Of a stretch of 64,000 nt of DNA, positions 1 through 10,808 are shown piece by piece; within the stretch, counting starts at the first letter, position 1; every line of letters begins with the position of its first letter. The stretch lies in NCBI GenBank assembly GCA_001311805.1, contig BBCA01000007.1, positions 1 through 64,000 of the forward strand, in the 5' to 3' direction. A program made the position numbers and the translations under genes. The stretch comes from Lentibacillus juripiscarius JCM 12147. GTDB lineage: Bacteria; Bacillota; Bacilli; Bacillales_D; Amphibacillaceae. The notes under the pieces were generated by a model. It had not been told where the DNA came from. It made no database searches and worked only from the letters and a program-made list of their open reading frames with translations.

Positions 1-6
1 TTGATA

Positions 7-46
7 AAAAAATCGGGCGGCTGATTATATCAGCGCCCGATTTTTT
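7..46 (-). terminator. Rho-independent terminator of proS
   Basis: The arms AAAATCGGGCG and CGCCCGATTTT enclose a loop that itself contains the palindrome GCTGATTATATCAGC. The hairpin is flanked by A and T runs, so it can work in both directions. It lies just downstream of the proS stop on the minus strand. Confidence 0.85.
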
Positions 47-48
47 CT

Positions 49-1486
<1,438 letters not shown>

Positions 1487-1524
1487 TGAAAACACTCCTT
1501 TGTTCAAAAAAGTTATATAAATAA

Positions 1525-1760
1525 AAATCCTCCGTCCTGAAAAAGGGACCGAGGTCTGGTGGTACCACCCTTGTTTGCAGCAATAACATGTACGTGCTGC
1601 ACACTTTCCATCATAACGGTTTAACACCGCGCCAGTCTTAAGGCGGCAAAGCCCGTCCGACGGCGAACTCAGGAGGCAGGTTCCATTTGCGTCTTTGGAA
1701 ATTCTCACCAGCCATTTCCTCTCTTGAAAAAAACGACAAAAAGTACTAATCCTCATCAAC
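1525..1760 (-). promoter_or_regulatory. T-box riboswitch (Pro) upstream of proS
   Basis: Read on the minus strand, the leader carries the T-box sequence AAGGGTGGTACCACC (about 1558-1572), whose TGG pairs with the tRNA acceptor end. A terminator follows (CCTCGGTCC...GGACGGAGG then ATTTTTATTT, about 1525-1553). Upstream is a specifier-type segment GGAACCTGCC in which CCT (1678-1680) reads as a proline codon. Established mechanism: uncharged tRNA-Pro stabilises the antiterminator. The specifier position is inferred by eye. Confidence 0.88.
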
Positions 1761-1781
1761 GTTTCCTATATTATATGTCTA

Positions 1782-1810
1782 AATATATACGGATGCCGCT
1801 GCAAAGTCAA
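1782..1810 (-). promoter_or_regulatory. Sigma-A promoter for proS leader
   Basis: On the minus strand: -35 TTGACT (1805-1810), 17-bp spacer, -10 TATATT (1782-1787). It lies immediately upstream of the T-box leader. Confidence 0.7.
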
Positions 1811-1836
1811 GCCTAAGCCTATAAATGCTTGTACCC

Positions 1837-2369
1837 CTAAAAGGCTTTTTCGTATTTGGAAAATGTAATTTCTCTCGCCCGCGCATGACCGCTAAACGTG
1901 AACCCCACATCCAGATAAAACTGGTTAAGAGCGGGGTTATCCGCAACACAATCCAAGCGGAGCACGCCGCCATCTAACTGACTATTAGCAAGAATCCATT
2001 CCAAGAGCTTTTTCCCGATTTGCTGGTGGCGATAGTTTTGTCGATTGCCAACCTGTGCAGGTAGAGAGCCTTATCATTCCTATCACCCCATACACTGGTA
2101 TCAAGCTCACTTTGTTCCGCGGAAAGATTAAATGTAGCAACTGCGCAATTGTCCTGGTCTACCACAAGATAGGTTGTTCCAGTTTCAACCGCTTCATTTA
2201 TTTCCGCTGCCGCTTCATCCGTCAAGTAGTAATCCCATTGATGAATCCCTTTACCAATAAGCCACTTGGCCGCATCGCGTAAAATCCTGATGACAGTATC
2301 TGAATCATATGGCGTCGCCTTTCTGACCGTATAATCTTCAAATGTATAGCTTTTAAATAGTTCCGGCAT
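1837..2369 (-). CDS. GNAT family N-acetyltransferase (frameshifted)
   Basis: Begins MPELFKSYTFEDYTVRKATP. After a frame change near 2030 it continues NYRHQQIGKKLLEWILANSQ, the R/QxxGxG/K acetyl-CoA binding turn of the GNAT fold, then LRLDCVADNPALNQFYLDVGF and ends at KYEKAF. The reconstructed length of about 177 residues is normal for a stand-alone acetyltransferase. Substrate unknown. It is a separate minus-strand gene between proS and the aldehyde dehydrogenase. Confidence 0.82.
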
Positions 2370-2412
2370 TTTAATCCCCCGTTTATCCTTTGAAAGAACA
2401 GTTTACATGATT

Positions 2413-2447
2413 GAAAAAGGAAAAGGCAAATGCCGAAGCACTTGCCC
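2413..2447 (-). terminator. Terminator downstream of aldehyde dehydrogenase
   Basis: On the minus strand GGGCAAGTGC-TTCG-GCATTTGCC is followed by TTTTCCTTTTT: a UUCG-type tetraloop hairpin with a T tract. Confidence 0.75.
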
Positions 2448-2474
2448 TAGAAAAGGGGTTGTTTTCAAAAAGTC

Positions 2475-3937
2475 CTAGAAAGGAAAGTCACGGTATTCTT
2501 CCTGAACTGAAACCCATTTCATTTTTGTAAATTCATCAATGACCCATGGATTACCGAAACGCCCCATGCCACTCTGCTTATTGCCACCAAATGGAATATT
2601 GGCTGCATCATTAACTGTCTGATCATTAACATGTGTCATGCCGCTGTCAATTTTAAGCGCAGCTGCTTCCCCTTTTTCCAAATCAGATGTAAAAATGGAC
2701 GACGTCAGCCCGTAAATAGTGTCATTCGCCAATTCCAGCGCATGGTCATCGGAATCTGCTTTAATAATGGAGGCGACAGGCGAAAACAATTCAGTCTGGG
2801 CAATATCATCCTGGTTATCAACATCAACAAACATATGGTGTCAAAAGCTTGCCGTTCCGTTCCCCTTTTAATGCAGCTTTCACACCGTTCTCCTCAGCTT
2901 TTTCGATAATCTCCATCACTTTATCAGCCTGTTCTTCATTAATGAGCGGACCAATGACTGTATCGGGATCGGTCTGGTCACCACACGGAAGTTCAGCCGC
3001 ACGCTTGACAAATTTATCCTTAAATTCTTCGTAAATATCTCGATGAACAATCATCCGGTTTACACACATACAGATCTGTCCCTGGTGCATAAACTTGCCG
3101 AAGATTGCCGCGTCTACTGCTTTATCAACATCCGCATCGCCAAATACAACGAATGGATTATTTCCGCCAAGTTCAAGGGCAACACGCTTAAGGTTTTCCC
3201 CGGCAATTTTTGCCAATATGCTTTCCGACGTTCGTTGATCCGGTAAATGCAATCAGCTGTACAACCGGATTTTCAAGCATCTCGTCACCAATTTCATCAA
3301 TACTGGTAAATACCGATTGAAACACACCTTCCGGGAGCCCGGCATAATCAAAGGCCCGTGCTAAAATGGCCCCTCCGGTAAACCCGACCTGTAAATCCGC
3401 CTTATGAACAACCGTATTTCCCAATGCTATGGCCGGTGCAATCGAACGCATCGACAAATTCATCGGAAAGTTAAACGGCGAGATGGAACTGATTACACCC
3501 AATGGCTGTCGGTATATTTTATTCCGCTTGCCTTCGATACTGGCTTTTACTTCTTTTACCTCATCCACCACATCCATATAATTAAACGTTTCTTTTAACA
3601 CATCTATCGTCAGATTCAATTCCAATTCGGCCTTTAATAACGTACCACCGGTTTCCCTGCTGACAATATTGATAATGTCATCCTTGTTATTTTGCATAAA
3701 CTCAGCAGCCTTCCGGAAAATTTCCTTTCGCTCCTCAACAGACGAATGTGCCCACTCCTTTTGCCGCGCCTCAGCGATTTCATACGCATTTTTGACCTGC
3801 TTAAGTGAGGCGAGCTGAACTGTCGCTATAACTGAATCATCATAAGGGTTCAAAATATCATAGTCATGTCCGGTATCCCCATCAACCCAGTTCCCGTCGA
3901 GGTAACTTTTATTGTAATTGATTTCGAACTTTTCCAT
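2475..3937 (-). CDS. NAD(P)-dependent aldehyde dehydrogenase (frameshifted)
   Basis: Oxidises an aldehyde to the carboxylate. The N-terminal part is MEKFEINYNKSYLDGNWVDG, with ISPFNFPMNLSMRSIAPAIA and the FTGSTNVGKHIG cofactor region. The catalytic block follows as VALELGGNNPFVVFGDADVD and the HQGQICMCVNRMIVH segment containing the active cysteine. The C-terminal part includes NDTIYGLTSSIFTSD and NIPFGGNKQSGMGRFG. Frame changes occur near 3230 and 2830. The reconstructed length of about 487 residues fits the superfamily. It resembles benzaldehyde/vanillin dehydrogenases of Bacillus (YfmT-like), but substrate assignment is inference. Confidence 0.9.
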
Positions 3938-4002
3938 AACAACACCTCTTAAATTCGTTTCCCTTATTATTTACGGCAGGATCGAAAACAATGCCCCGAA
4001 AC

Positions 4003-4038
4003 GGAAAGAGCCAGGCAGTATTCCGCCTGGCTCTTTCC
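4003..4038 (-). terminator. Bidirectional-looking terminator between pncA-like gene and aldehyde dehydrogenase
   Basis: Perfect arms GGAAAGAGCCAGGC and GCCTGGCTCTTTCC with an 8-nt loop lie just downstream of the hydrolase stop at 4044. The following T tract is weak on either strand. Confidence 0.65.
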
Positions 4039-4043
4039 TTTCC

Positions 4044-4595
4044 CTATACAACTTTTGCACCGAGTGTATCTTTAAAGTGTCCGAGTGCCCATTCATGTCC
4101 GGCTGCATTGAAACTGGCCACGGCACCCTGATGCACAACAATACGAAATCCTTTGTTATACGCGTCGATGGCGGTGTGCAGCACACAAATATCGGTACAG
4201 ACACCGACCAAATGAATTTCATCAATCTGTCGTTCGCGCAGCCTCAGTTCCAAATCCGTTCCGGCAAACGCACTATAGCGTGTCTTATCAAAATAATAAA
4301 CGTTCACCGCATCCTTATGCTGTTCATAAACAGAAGCCAAATCACCGTACAGTTCCTGCCCTTCTGTTCCGATGATGTTGTGCGGCGGAAAAAGCTGTGC
4401 CTCTGGATGGTACGTATCCCCTTCCTCATGGGCATCAATGGCAAATACGACATAATCTCCTGCGGCAATAAAGTCTTTCGTGATGGAAATGATACTCTCC
4501 TCAATAGCCTGTCCCGGTTTTCCACACGTCAATTTCCCTTGATCTGCAACAAAGTCAATCGTATAGTCCACATTAAGCAACGCCCGCTTCCCCAT
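4044..4595 (-). CDS. pncA: Isochorismatase-fold cysteine hydrolase, nicotinamidase (PncA-like)
   Basis: An intact 183-residue protein. Nicotinamidase converts nicotinamide to nicotinate for NAD salvage. The Asp of NVDYTIDFV (residue 10), a Lys in the DKTRYSAFAGTDL segment and the Cys of GVCTDICVLHTAIDAY match the Asp-Lys-Cys triad. A cis-peptide-like VGVCTDICV motif and the VFAIDAHEEGD metal-site region are visible. Other members of this fold hydrolyse other amides, so substrate is probable rather than proven. It lies downstream of pdxK on the same strand, which suggests a cofactor salvage neighbourhood. Confidence 0.85.
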   Translation of the reverse strand: MGKRALLNVDYTIDFVADQGKLTCGKPGQAIEESIISITKDFIAAGDYVVFAIDAHEEGDTYHPEAQLFPPHNIIGTEGQELYGDLASVYEQHKDAVNVYYFDKTRYSAFAGTDLELRLRERQIDEIHLVGVCTDICVLHTAIDAYNKGFRIVVHQGAVASFNAAGHEWALGHFKDTLGAKVV

Positions 4596-4639
4596 GAAAC
4601 ACCACTCCCCTTTGCCATTTCCTTTAGTGTAACATGTAC

Positions 4640-5471
4640 TTACGCCAGTTTCTCCACTTTAATCGTGTGCGCTTCGCCTTTCATACGTTCAGCCGCATGA
4701 TACGTCGGACCGACCATATCGTTATAGGAAAAACCATATTCGATGGCTGTTGTCACAAAACTCTTAGCCAGACGCACTGCCTCCGGAACGGTGTGCCCTT
4801 TTGTCAGGTAGGATGTAATTGCTGCTGAGTACGTACAGCCTGCCCCGCTCGTATTTTCCGTATCGATCCTGGGTGCCTCAAATGCGGTCATTGTTTCACC
4901 ATCGTACAGCACATCAATTGCTTCGCCTTTCAATCTGCCGCCTTTGACAAGCACATAATTTGGACCGAGTTCATGCAAATCAATAGCAGCCTGCTTCATA
5001 TCCTCAACTGTGGTCAGCTCCCGGCCGTTTAAAAGATAGGAAGCCTCAGGCACATTCGGCGTGATAACATCTGCCAAAGGCAAAAGCTTATCCCGTAAGA
5101 CGTCGATAGCATCATCGGCAAGCAGTTTTGAATCAAGTTTGCCCACCATGACCGGATCAACTACTTTTGTTGTCGCATTGGTACCGGAAACCAGCTCTGC
5201 CGTCTTTTCAATAATGTCTTTGGAAAATAACATGCCCGTTTTAAGCGCATCGACCCCGACTTGCTTTGTCGCCGTTGCAAATTGTGCCTCAATGGCTTCA
5301 AGTGTCTGCAGATGGACGTTTATCTGTTTCAGGATGCCGGGCAACAATCGCTGTCACCACACTCATTCCATAGACGTCCAATTCCTGAAATGTTTTCAAG
5401 TCTGCCTGAATACCGGCACTTCCCCCGGCCGCAGACCCCGCAATTGTCATCACACGTGCTGGAAGCTTCAT
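4640..5471 (-). CDS. pdxK: Pyridoxine/pyridoxal (HMP) kinase PdxK/ThiD family (frameshifted)
   Basis: Phosphorylates B6 vitamers (possibly also hydroxymethylpyrimidine) with [23 protein letters not shown] is the N-terminal ribokinase-fold motif and [16 protein letters not shown] is diagnostic for the ThiD-like group. [18 protein letters not shown] and the anion-hole segment [13 protein letters not shown] near the C terminus follow. The end [12 protein letters not shown] resembles the B. subtilis PdxK tail. The start is ATG at 5471 behind AAAGGATTTTTATT, and a longer start (MTERIF, 5492) is less likely. One frame change occurs near 5343. Confidence 0.88.
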
Positions 5472-5495
5472 AATAAAAATCCTTTCTGTCATTAA

Positions 5496-5545
5496 AGTAC
5501 GTGTTCAAAAAGAGGATGAACCGGACTTTTTGAACAACCTCTTAA
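5496..5545. repeat. Short copy of inverted-terminus repeat (GTTCAAAAAG family)
   Basis: GTTCAAAAAG (5503-5512) and CTTTTTGAAC (5526-5535) are separated by 13 nt. The outer bases match the ends of the longer copies at 11766-11925 and 32784-32999. It looks like a solo-ends or deletion derivative, and it forms the last codons of the DUF456 reading frame. Confidence 0.7.
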
Positions 5546-6025
5546 AATAAAATTGCTGCAAAAACCAAACAATCATGACCAACTGAATCACGACCTTGGC
5601 AACGGCGCCTCCAAGAAATCCTATTAATGACCCAATGGATGCCCGTATCGCCTCCTTAGATGTTTTCTGTTGCATCGTTTCAATTACAAACACCGTCAGA
5701 AACGGTATAATCAAAATACCAAATGGCGGTATGATAAATGAGCCAATAATAACAGCCACTGCTGCACCGCGTTCGCCCCATTTGCTCCCGCCATATTTTT
5801 GACAAAGTAACTGTTAGCGATGACATCCGCAACAATCAAGATAACCGTCAACACAGCCATCCCCATCCAAAACCACACGGTCAGCTCATCAGCATTGATG
5901 ACGAAGTGATACAACAGAAAACCGACCCACAGAACAAGCGGTGACGGGATAATCGGGAAGATGACGCCTGCAAAGCTTGCGATAAATAGTGCAACGATAA
6001 CAATCCAAATAATAATATCCAGCAT
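5505..6025 (-). CDS. DUF456 domain membrane protein (frameshifted)
   Basis: A small, very hydrophobic protein with about four membrane segments. The N-terminal part is MLDIIIWIVIVALFIASFAGVIFP with IPSPLVLWVGFLLYHF, followed by ILIVADVIANSYFVKNMAG. The C-terminal part is IGSFIIPPFGILIIPFLTVF and the glycine-rich SIGSLIGFLGGAVAKVV segment, the hallmark of DUF456. The frame change is near 5770. The last residues FKKSGSSSF are encoded by a short repeat element, so the natural C terminus may have been replaced. Function unknown. Confidence 0.82.
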
Positions 6026-6036
6026 AGTTCCTCCAT

Positions 6037-6658
6037 CTATGATTCTTTTCGAAACATACTTGAGAGTTTGGTTTCTTCCTTATTGAGAATACGTTTATAA
6101 TTCTCTATATGTTTATTATACCCATTACCGATAATAGCACAACAATCATGGTCGGCTCGACTCCGAAAAATAAAATACGTCGTTGTCAAAAAACGACATA
6201 TACATGAAGAAGACGCCGACAACCAAATAATCGGTCGCCAATGTGAACAGCAGCAAGATTCCAATACCAACAACAGCGACTTTCCAGTCAATTGCCAGCA
6301 AAATTCCCACCAAAGATGCTGTTCCTTTGCCGCCGCTGAATTTCATGGTAATCGGATAATTATGGCCAATAATGATAAACAGTGCATTAATGTATACTAA
6401 TAATGTCTGCATCTGACCGGTAATACCCTGGCTGTTTAGCAAGTACAGCACCAATACAATGGATAAAGTCGCCTTGAAAATATCAATGATCGCAACCAAA
6501 ATTCCGTACTTCCACCCTAATAATATCGTCGTATTAGAAGCACCGGAATTGTTTACCCCGCTGTTTTTTATATCGACTTTTTTGTATTTGCTGACTGCCT
6601 GTGAACCATGGAAACACCCGAATACATAGCCTATCAGAGTGACAAGCAGTACATACAC
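6037..6658 (-). CDS. plsY: Glycerol-3-phosphate acyltransferase PlsY family (frameshifted at C terminus)
   Basis: Integral membrane enzyme that transfers acyl from acyl-phosphate to glycerol-3-phosphate in phospholipid synthesis. Visible motifs are GCFHGSQAVSKYKKVDIKNSGVNNSGASN (a variant of the PlsY GSxxxG/SGNxGATN motif) and MKFSGGKGTASLVGILLAID (glycine-rich motif 2). Several membrane segments are clear. After a frame change near 6180 the tail is HIENYKRILNKEETKLSSMF, a normal PlsY end. The NNSGASN variant suggests this may be a paralogue alongside another plsY. Confidence 0.87.
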
Positions 6659-6840
6659 GCTGACTCCTCCCCTCTTTAGGCTATCTTATAATTCCGAACG
6701 AAATACTTCAATACGCAATTTTGATCATAATTACCCGCACTTGCAGATGGACTTCGGATTAAGTATCAGACAGCTAAAAGAAGGCTTACGCCCATCACAC
6801 GAGAAGCCTGACTAATTATTTCAGCATACAGAAGACCGTG

Positions 6841-7005
6841 CTAAATTGCACGGTCTTCCTTACTCTCAACATTCTTTTTTTCTTCATCATCCGCTGGCAA
6901 CGGATCCACTGTATGTTTATAATCATATCCTTTTGATATCGCAATAAGAGTCAATGCCATTACAGTCAGCATAATAACAACACCAGTAACAATATATCCT
7001 GTCAT
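6841..7005 (-). CDS. YtzI-like small membrane protein, 54 aa
   Basis: A complete 54-codon frame behind the ribosome binding site GGAGGGG, with ATG at 7005. Residues 3-23 (GYIVTGVVIMLTVMALTLIA) form a single membrane helix. It is followed by ISKGYDYKHTVDPLPAD and a charged tail rich in Glu and Lys. The SKGYxYKHTVDP motif is what I recall of YtzI-type proteins of bacilli; the role is unknown. Its 3' end forms one arm of an inverted repeat (6831-6858). Confidence 0.72.
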   Translation of the reverse strand: MTGYIVTGVVIMLTVMALTLIAISKGYDYKHTVDPLPADDEEKKNVESKEDRAI

Positions 7006-7508
7006 CTAATTCCCCTCCGATAAAGAAAGATAACTAGTCTAATAGCCTCATAACGGCCAGATACCATTTAACCAAATTGCTATATGCATTGTAACACATC
7101 AAATCTCTCAGCCGAATTTTCCAGAAAATTTTCCGTAATAACAGCAATTTTGGAGCATATAGAAGTAACACACGTTATATCCAAGCATATTTTGATATAG
7201 ACAAGCTTTACACAATTCTTATACTATTTTGAAGTTATATTGCAAATTATCCAAAAATATGCAAGTTGAATCGGATTTATAAACCCTATACCATTGTAGT
7301 ATGACAGTTTAAAGATACTTTCCCCACTGTAATTCTGTTCGGTTTCTAGTAAAAAAGTTGTACTGCACAAGCATCTTTTTGCATACCAATTGAACAGCAT
7401 CCATTCCGTTATTCGGATCAGGAAGAAATCTTAGATAAACAGAACCTGACGCCGGCATTACTGGTGGTCACGTCCGTTTATCAAAAACAATGGGAGGTCA
7501 TTTAGGAG
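7006..7508. other. Intergenic region upstream of ehuB
   Basis: About 500 bases, AT-rich, between the divergent small membrane gene and ehuB. I find no convincing open frame or structured RNA. The ehuB ribosome binding site GGGAGG lies at the end of the region. No clear -35/-10 pair could be assigned. Confidence 0.5.
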
Positions 7509-8426
7509 ATGAAAAAGTTATTAGCAGCATCCATTTTCGCACTGGCGCTTCTTTTCCTGGCTGCTTGTGGATCAGGCGGCTCAGAGGAAACAAGCGGCGA
7601 CGGCGGAAGTGATAATGGAAGTGAAGGAAGCAGCGGTGACAGCAAACTTGCCGAACTGCAAGAAGCGGGAACAGTAACCATTGGTTTTGCGAATGAGGAA
7701 CCATACGGCTATCAGGGGGAAGACGGGGAATTAAAAGGGGCTGCAGTCGATATTGCGACCGCAGTATTTGCTGAACTCGGTGTCGATAACGTCGAAGGTC
7801 AATTATCCGACTATGGTCAGCTAATTCCTGGTGTGAAGGCAGGCAAGTTTGACGTTATCACGTCTGGGATGGCAATCAAGCCAGACCGTTGTGAAACGTT
7901 GACTTCGGTGAACCGGAAATGACTTATGGGGAAGGTCTGATTGTTCAAAAAGGTAACCCGATGGATCTGCATAGCTACAAAGACATTGCGGAAAAAGATG
8001 CGACCGTGTCGATTATGTCCGGTGCAACAGAAGTTGATTTGTTCAACAGGAAGGTGTGAGTGAAGACCAGATCCAGAAAGCTTCCGACATCCCTGCCACA
8101 TTCTCCGCAGTTGAGTCAGGTCGTGCTGATGCAACAACCGGAACGGAGATGACCGTCAAAATGGCATTGGAATCCGCCGGCAACGATAAACTTGAATTTG
8201 TGGAAGACTTTGAACAGCCGGATATCGAGGGAATACCAAGCTACGGTGCTGCGGCATTCCATCCGGATAACGACGAACTGCGTGAAGCATACAACGAAGA
8301 ACTGCAAAAACTGATTGACGACGGTACAGTAGCAGAACTTCTGGAGAAAATGGGTTCAGCGCAGAAGGAAATGCGCCGCCTGCAGATTTGACAACAGAAC
8401 AAATCTGTAATGGCGAAGCTTGGTAA
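7509..8426 (+). CDS. ehuB: Ectoine/amino-acid ABC transporter substrate-binding lipoprotein (frameshifted)
   Basis: Extracellular solute-binding lipoprotein, family 3. The signal peptide is MKKLLAASIFALALLFLAAC with the lipobox Cys at residue 20, followed by a Gly/Ser/Asp-rich linker. The mature part (VTIGFANEEPYGYQ, GAAVDIATAVFAELGV, GKFDVITSGMAIKPDRC) matches EhuB, the binding protein of the ectoine/hydroxyectoine importer. Frame changes lie near 7900, 8045 and 8370. Read through, the C terminus is PPADLTTEQICNGEAW, ending at 8426. It heads an operon with two permeases and an ATPase. Other polar amino-acid binding proteins are the alternative, but the IKPDRCE block favours EhuB. Confidence 0.85.
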
Positions 8427-8470
8427 ACACTAAAGTAAGCTAATTGTTGGAATATGCAAGCATTGACTCC

Positions 8471-8509
8471 ATAGGGTCCGGCTCCCTCACCCAGGGGGTC
8501 AGACCCTAT
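8471..8509 (+). promoter_or_regulatory. Intercistronic hairpin between ehuB and ehuC
   Basis: ATAGGGTC (8471-8478) pairs with GACCCTAT (8502-8509), and an inner CTCCCT/AGGGGG helix extends the stem. No T tract follows. Hairpins in this position in binding-protein operons often protect the upstream mRNA or lower distal expression; that role here is inference. Confidence 0.55.
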
Positions 8510-8547
8510 TCGTATTTGGCAGCAAACATACGAGATATCATAAAGGA

Positions 8548-9218
8548 GTGATCACTATTAATGCAATTGCTGAGATTTTCCCCGTCTTGATGCAAGGAAT
8601 GGGAATCACAATCAAAGTGTTGATTGGATCAATTATCCTCGGCTATTTAATGGCATTTATTGCGGGTTTTTCAAGATTATCCAAAAATCCAATCCTAAAG
8701 TATTTAACGGTTTTTATGTAGAAATTTTCCGTGGGACTTCACTCATTGTACAATTATTCTGGCTATACTATGCAATGCCGATCCTATTCGGGATAGACAT
8801 CGGCAGTGATTACTGGGCAGGTGTACTAGCCATTGCACTGAACTATGGTGCCTACATGTCTGAAATTGTACGTGGTTCTATAATATCTGTTGCAAAAGGA
8901 CAGACAGAAGCAGCCACGGCCTTGAACATGTCCCGATTTCAACGGATGCGGATTGTTATTTTTCCACAGGCCGTCCGCATGATGCTCCCAGAGTTTGGCA
9001 ACTACCTCATTCAAATGCTGAAAGCTACATCATTGGTCTCGCTGATAGGCATGACCGATATTCTTTATTACGGTGATATTTTGCGCAGCAGCAATCTGTC
9101 ACAAGCTCCAACTGTCTATCTGCTAGTGCTCATTTTCTATTTCATTATGGCACTGCCGCTAATATGGATGACGAAGCGAATGGAAAAGGCATCCAAGAAA
9201 GGGGTGGCTAGTCAATGA
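8548..9218 (+). CDS. ehuC: Ectoine/amino-acid ABC transporter permease EhuC (frameshifted)
   Basis: His/Glu/Gln/Arg/opine-type permease. The membrane segments begin INAIAEIFPVLMQGMGITIK, and the EAA loop reads QTEAATALNMSRFQRMRIVIFPQAVRMMLP. A T-run shortage near 8715 (GTTTTTATGTAG, where one more T restores VFYVEIFRGTSLIVQLF) breaks the frame. The start is uncertain: GTG at 8548 is in frame but abuts AAAGGAG, while the ATG at 8561 is out of frame, so another indel near the start is possible. It overlaps ehuD by four bases (ATGA). Confidence 0.85.
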
Positions 9219-9949
9219 ATAATTGGAAATGGGAAGTATTTTTTGAAGCTTTTCCAATTGTGGCAGAGGGGCTCGGAATCACACTTGGACTTACCATTGC
9301 AACCTATTTGTTTGCTCTATTGTTCGGGTTCGTCTGGACGTTTATTAATAGAATTCCGCTGAAACCATTGAAATGGGTGCTTTCCTGGATTATGGAATTC
9401 ATCCGGTCTACGCCACCGCTCGTACAGCTGTTTTTCATTTTCTATGCATGGCCGATGGTTCCAGTCGTTGGATTTGCTTTAGATCCGTTTACAAGTGCGA
9501 TTATTGGCCTTGGAGTCCATTTCAGCACCTATATCGGTGAAGTGTATCGCTCTGGGATTGAAGCTGTTGATAAAGGACAATGGGAAGCAGCACGAGCGCT
9601 TAATTTTTCAACCAGGAAAAAGTGGACCAAAATCATTCTGCCACAGGCCATACCACCAACCATTCCGATGCTTGGAAACTATTTGATTATTATGTTTAAA
9701 GAAATTCCGCTTGCATCAACAATTGGCGTTGCCGGAATATTAAATCTGGCTAACTCGTATGGAGCAGCCAATTTCAGGTATTTGGAAGCATTAACGATTG
9801 TTGCACTTCTGTTCCTTGTGTTGAGCTATCCATCTGCTATACTCATTAATAGACTCGAGCGCAGAATGAATCGTCGTTTTGTAAAAGGGGAGCCAACTGG
9901 AAGCAAACCCGTTAAAGAAGAAGAGAAAGGAGCTGTTTCACAACAATGA
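9215..9949 (+). CDS. ehuD: Ectoine/amino-acid ABC transporter permease EhuD
   Basis: Intact 244-residue inner-membrane permease, partner of EhuC. Several hydrophobic segments are present (TLGLTIATYLFALLFGFVWT and others). The scaffold is FIRSTPPLVQLFFIFYAWP and the EAA loop is KGQWEAARALNFSTRKKWTKIILPQA, which docks the ATPase. It starts inside the ehuC stop and its own stop overlaps the ehuA start (ATGA), which implies translational coupling. Substrate assignment follows the operon. Confidence 0.9.
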   Translation: MNNWKWEVFFEAFPIVAEGLGITLGLTIATYLFALLFGFVWTFINRIPLKPLKWVLSWIMEFIRSTPPLVQLFFIFYAWPMVPVVGFALDPFTSAIIGLGVHFSTYIGEVYRSGIEAVDKGQWEAARALNFSTRKKWTKIILPQAIPPTIPMLGNYLIIMFKEIPLASTIGVAGILNLANSYGAANFRYLEALTIVALLFLVLSYPSAILINRLERRMNRRFVKGEPTGSKPVKEEEKGAVSQQ

Positions 9950-10716
9950 CAGAACCAATTGTAAGTTACAAAGATGTGCATAAATCATTTGGTGACACCG
10001 AAGTATTGACCGGTATTGACCTGGATATTAAACCAGCCGAAAAAGTTGCTGTCATCGGCCCAAGTGGTTCAGGTAAGACAACGATTATCCGGATGCTGAT
10101 GACACTTGAACAGCCTACTTCCGGCAGTATTATAGTAGATGGTAAAAATTTATGGCACATGGAGAAAAACGGTGAACTTGTACCTGCCAATGAAAAACAT
10201 TTAAGGCAAGTACGTGGCGACATTGGTATGGTGTTTCAGCATTTCAATTTGTTCCCACATATGTCCATTCTGGAAAACTGTATGACTGCACCTGTTCACG
10301 TCCAGAAAATTTCTAAAGCCGAAGCAAAAGAACGATCCGTAGAAATGCTGGAGAAAGTCGGGCTTGGGGATAAGCTGGATAACTATCCAAATCAGCTTTC
10401 CGGCGGACAGAAGCAGCGTGTTGCGATGGCACGTGCACTCGTGATGCGGCCGAAGATTATGCTGTTTGATGAAGTAACATCAGCACTTGACCCGGAACTG
10501 GTCGGAGAAGTCCTGGAAGTTATCCGGGATATAGCAAAAGAAGGCGAAATGGCAATGGTACTGGTAACACACGAAATGGAATTTGCCCGCGACATAGCTG
10601 ACAGGGTCCTGTTCCTTGACAATGGGGTCATCGCCGAGGAAGGACCCCCTGCAGACGTACTTGAAAACTCTACCAATGACCGACTGCAAAGCTTCCTGCA
10701 CCGGTTTCGGTCCTAG
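9946..10716 (+). CDS. ehuA: Ectoine/amino-acid ABC transporter ATP-binding protein EhuA
   Basis: Intact 256-residue ATPase that powers EhuBCD. Walker A is GPSGSGKTT (residues 38-46), the Q loop is MVFQHFNLFPHMS, the signature is LSGGQKQRVAMARAL and Walker B is IMLFDEVTSALDPE. The switch His lies in VLVTHEMEFARD. The extended segment LWHMEKNGELVPANEKHLRQVR between Walker A and the Q loop is typical of EhuA. The operon ends at a strong terminator directly downstream. Confidence 0.92.
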   Translation: MTEPIVSYKDVHKSFGDTEVLTGIDLDIKPAEKVAVIGPSGSGKTTIIRMLMTLEQPTSGSIIVDGKNLWHMEKNGELVPANEKHLRQVRGDIGMVFQHFNLFPHMSILENCMTAPVHVQKISKAEAKERSVEMLEKVGLGDKLDNYPNQLSGGQKQRVAMARALVMRPKIMLFDEVTSALDPELVGEVLEVIRDIAKEGEMAMVLVTHEMEFARDIADRVLFLDNGVIAEEGPPADVLENSTNDRLQSFLHRFRS

Positions 10717-10723
10717 GAAGCAA

Positions 10724-10759
10724 AAACTGACTTGTTCCTTAAGAGCAAGTCAGTTTTTT
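10724..10759 (+). terminator. Terminator of ehu operon
   Basis: AAAACTGACTTG and CAAGTCAGTTTT arms with an 11-nt loop and a T6 tail, 8 bases after the ehuA stop. The A/T flanks also allow function toward murB on the other strand. Confidence 0.9.
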
Positions 10760-10808
10760 ATATGGGAGGCTTCTTGTCCCAGTCCGTAAAACGGGAAGAG
10801 GAAACTCA

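Noticed and set aside
1487..1759. N-terminal extension of prolyl-tRNA synthetase
   Set aside because: This open stretch is the T-box leader; the TTG at 1486 with AAAGGAGTG is the true start.
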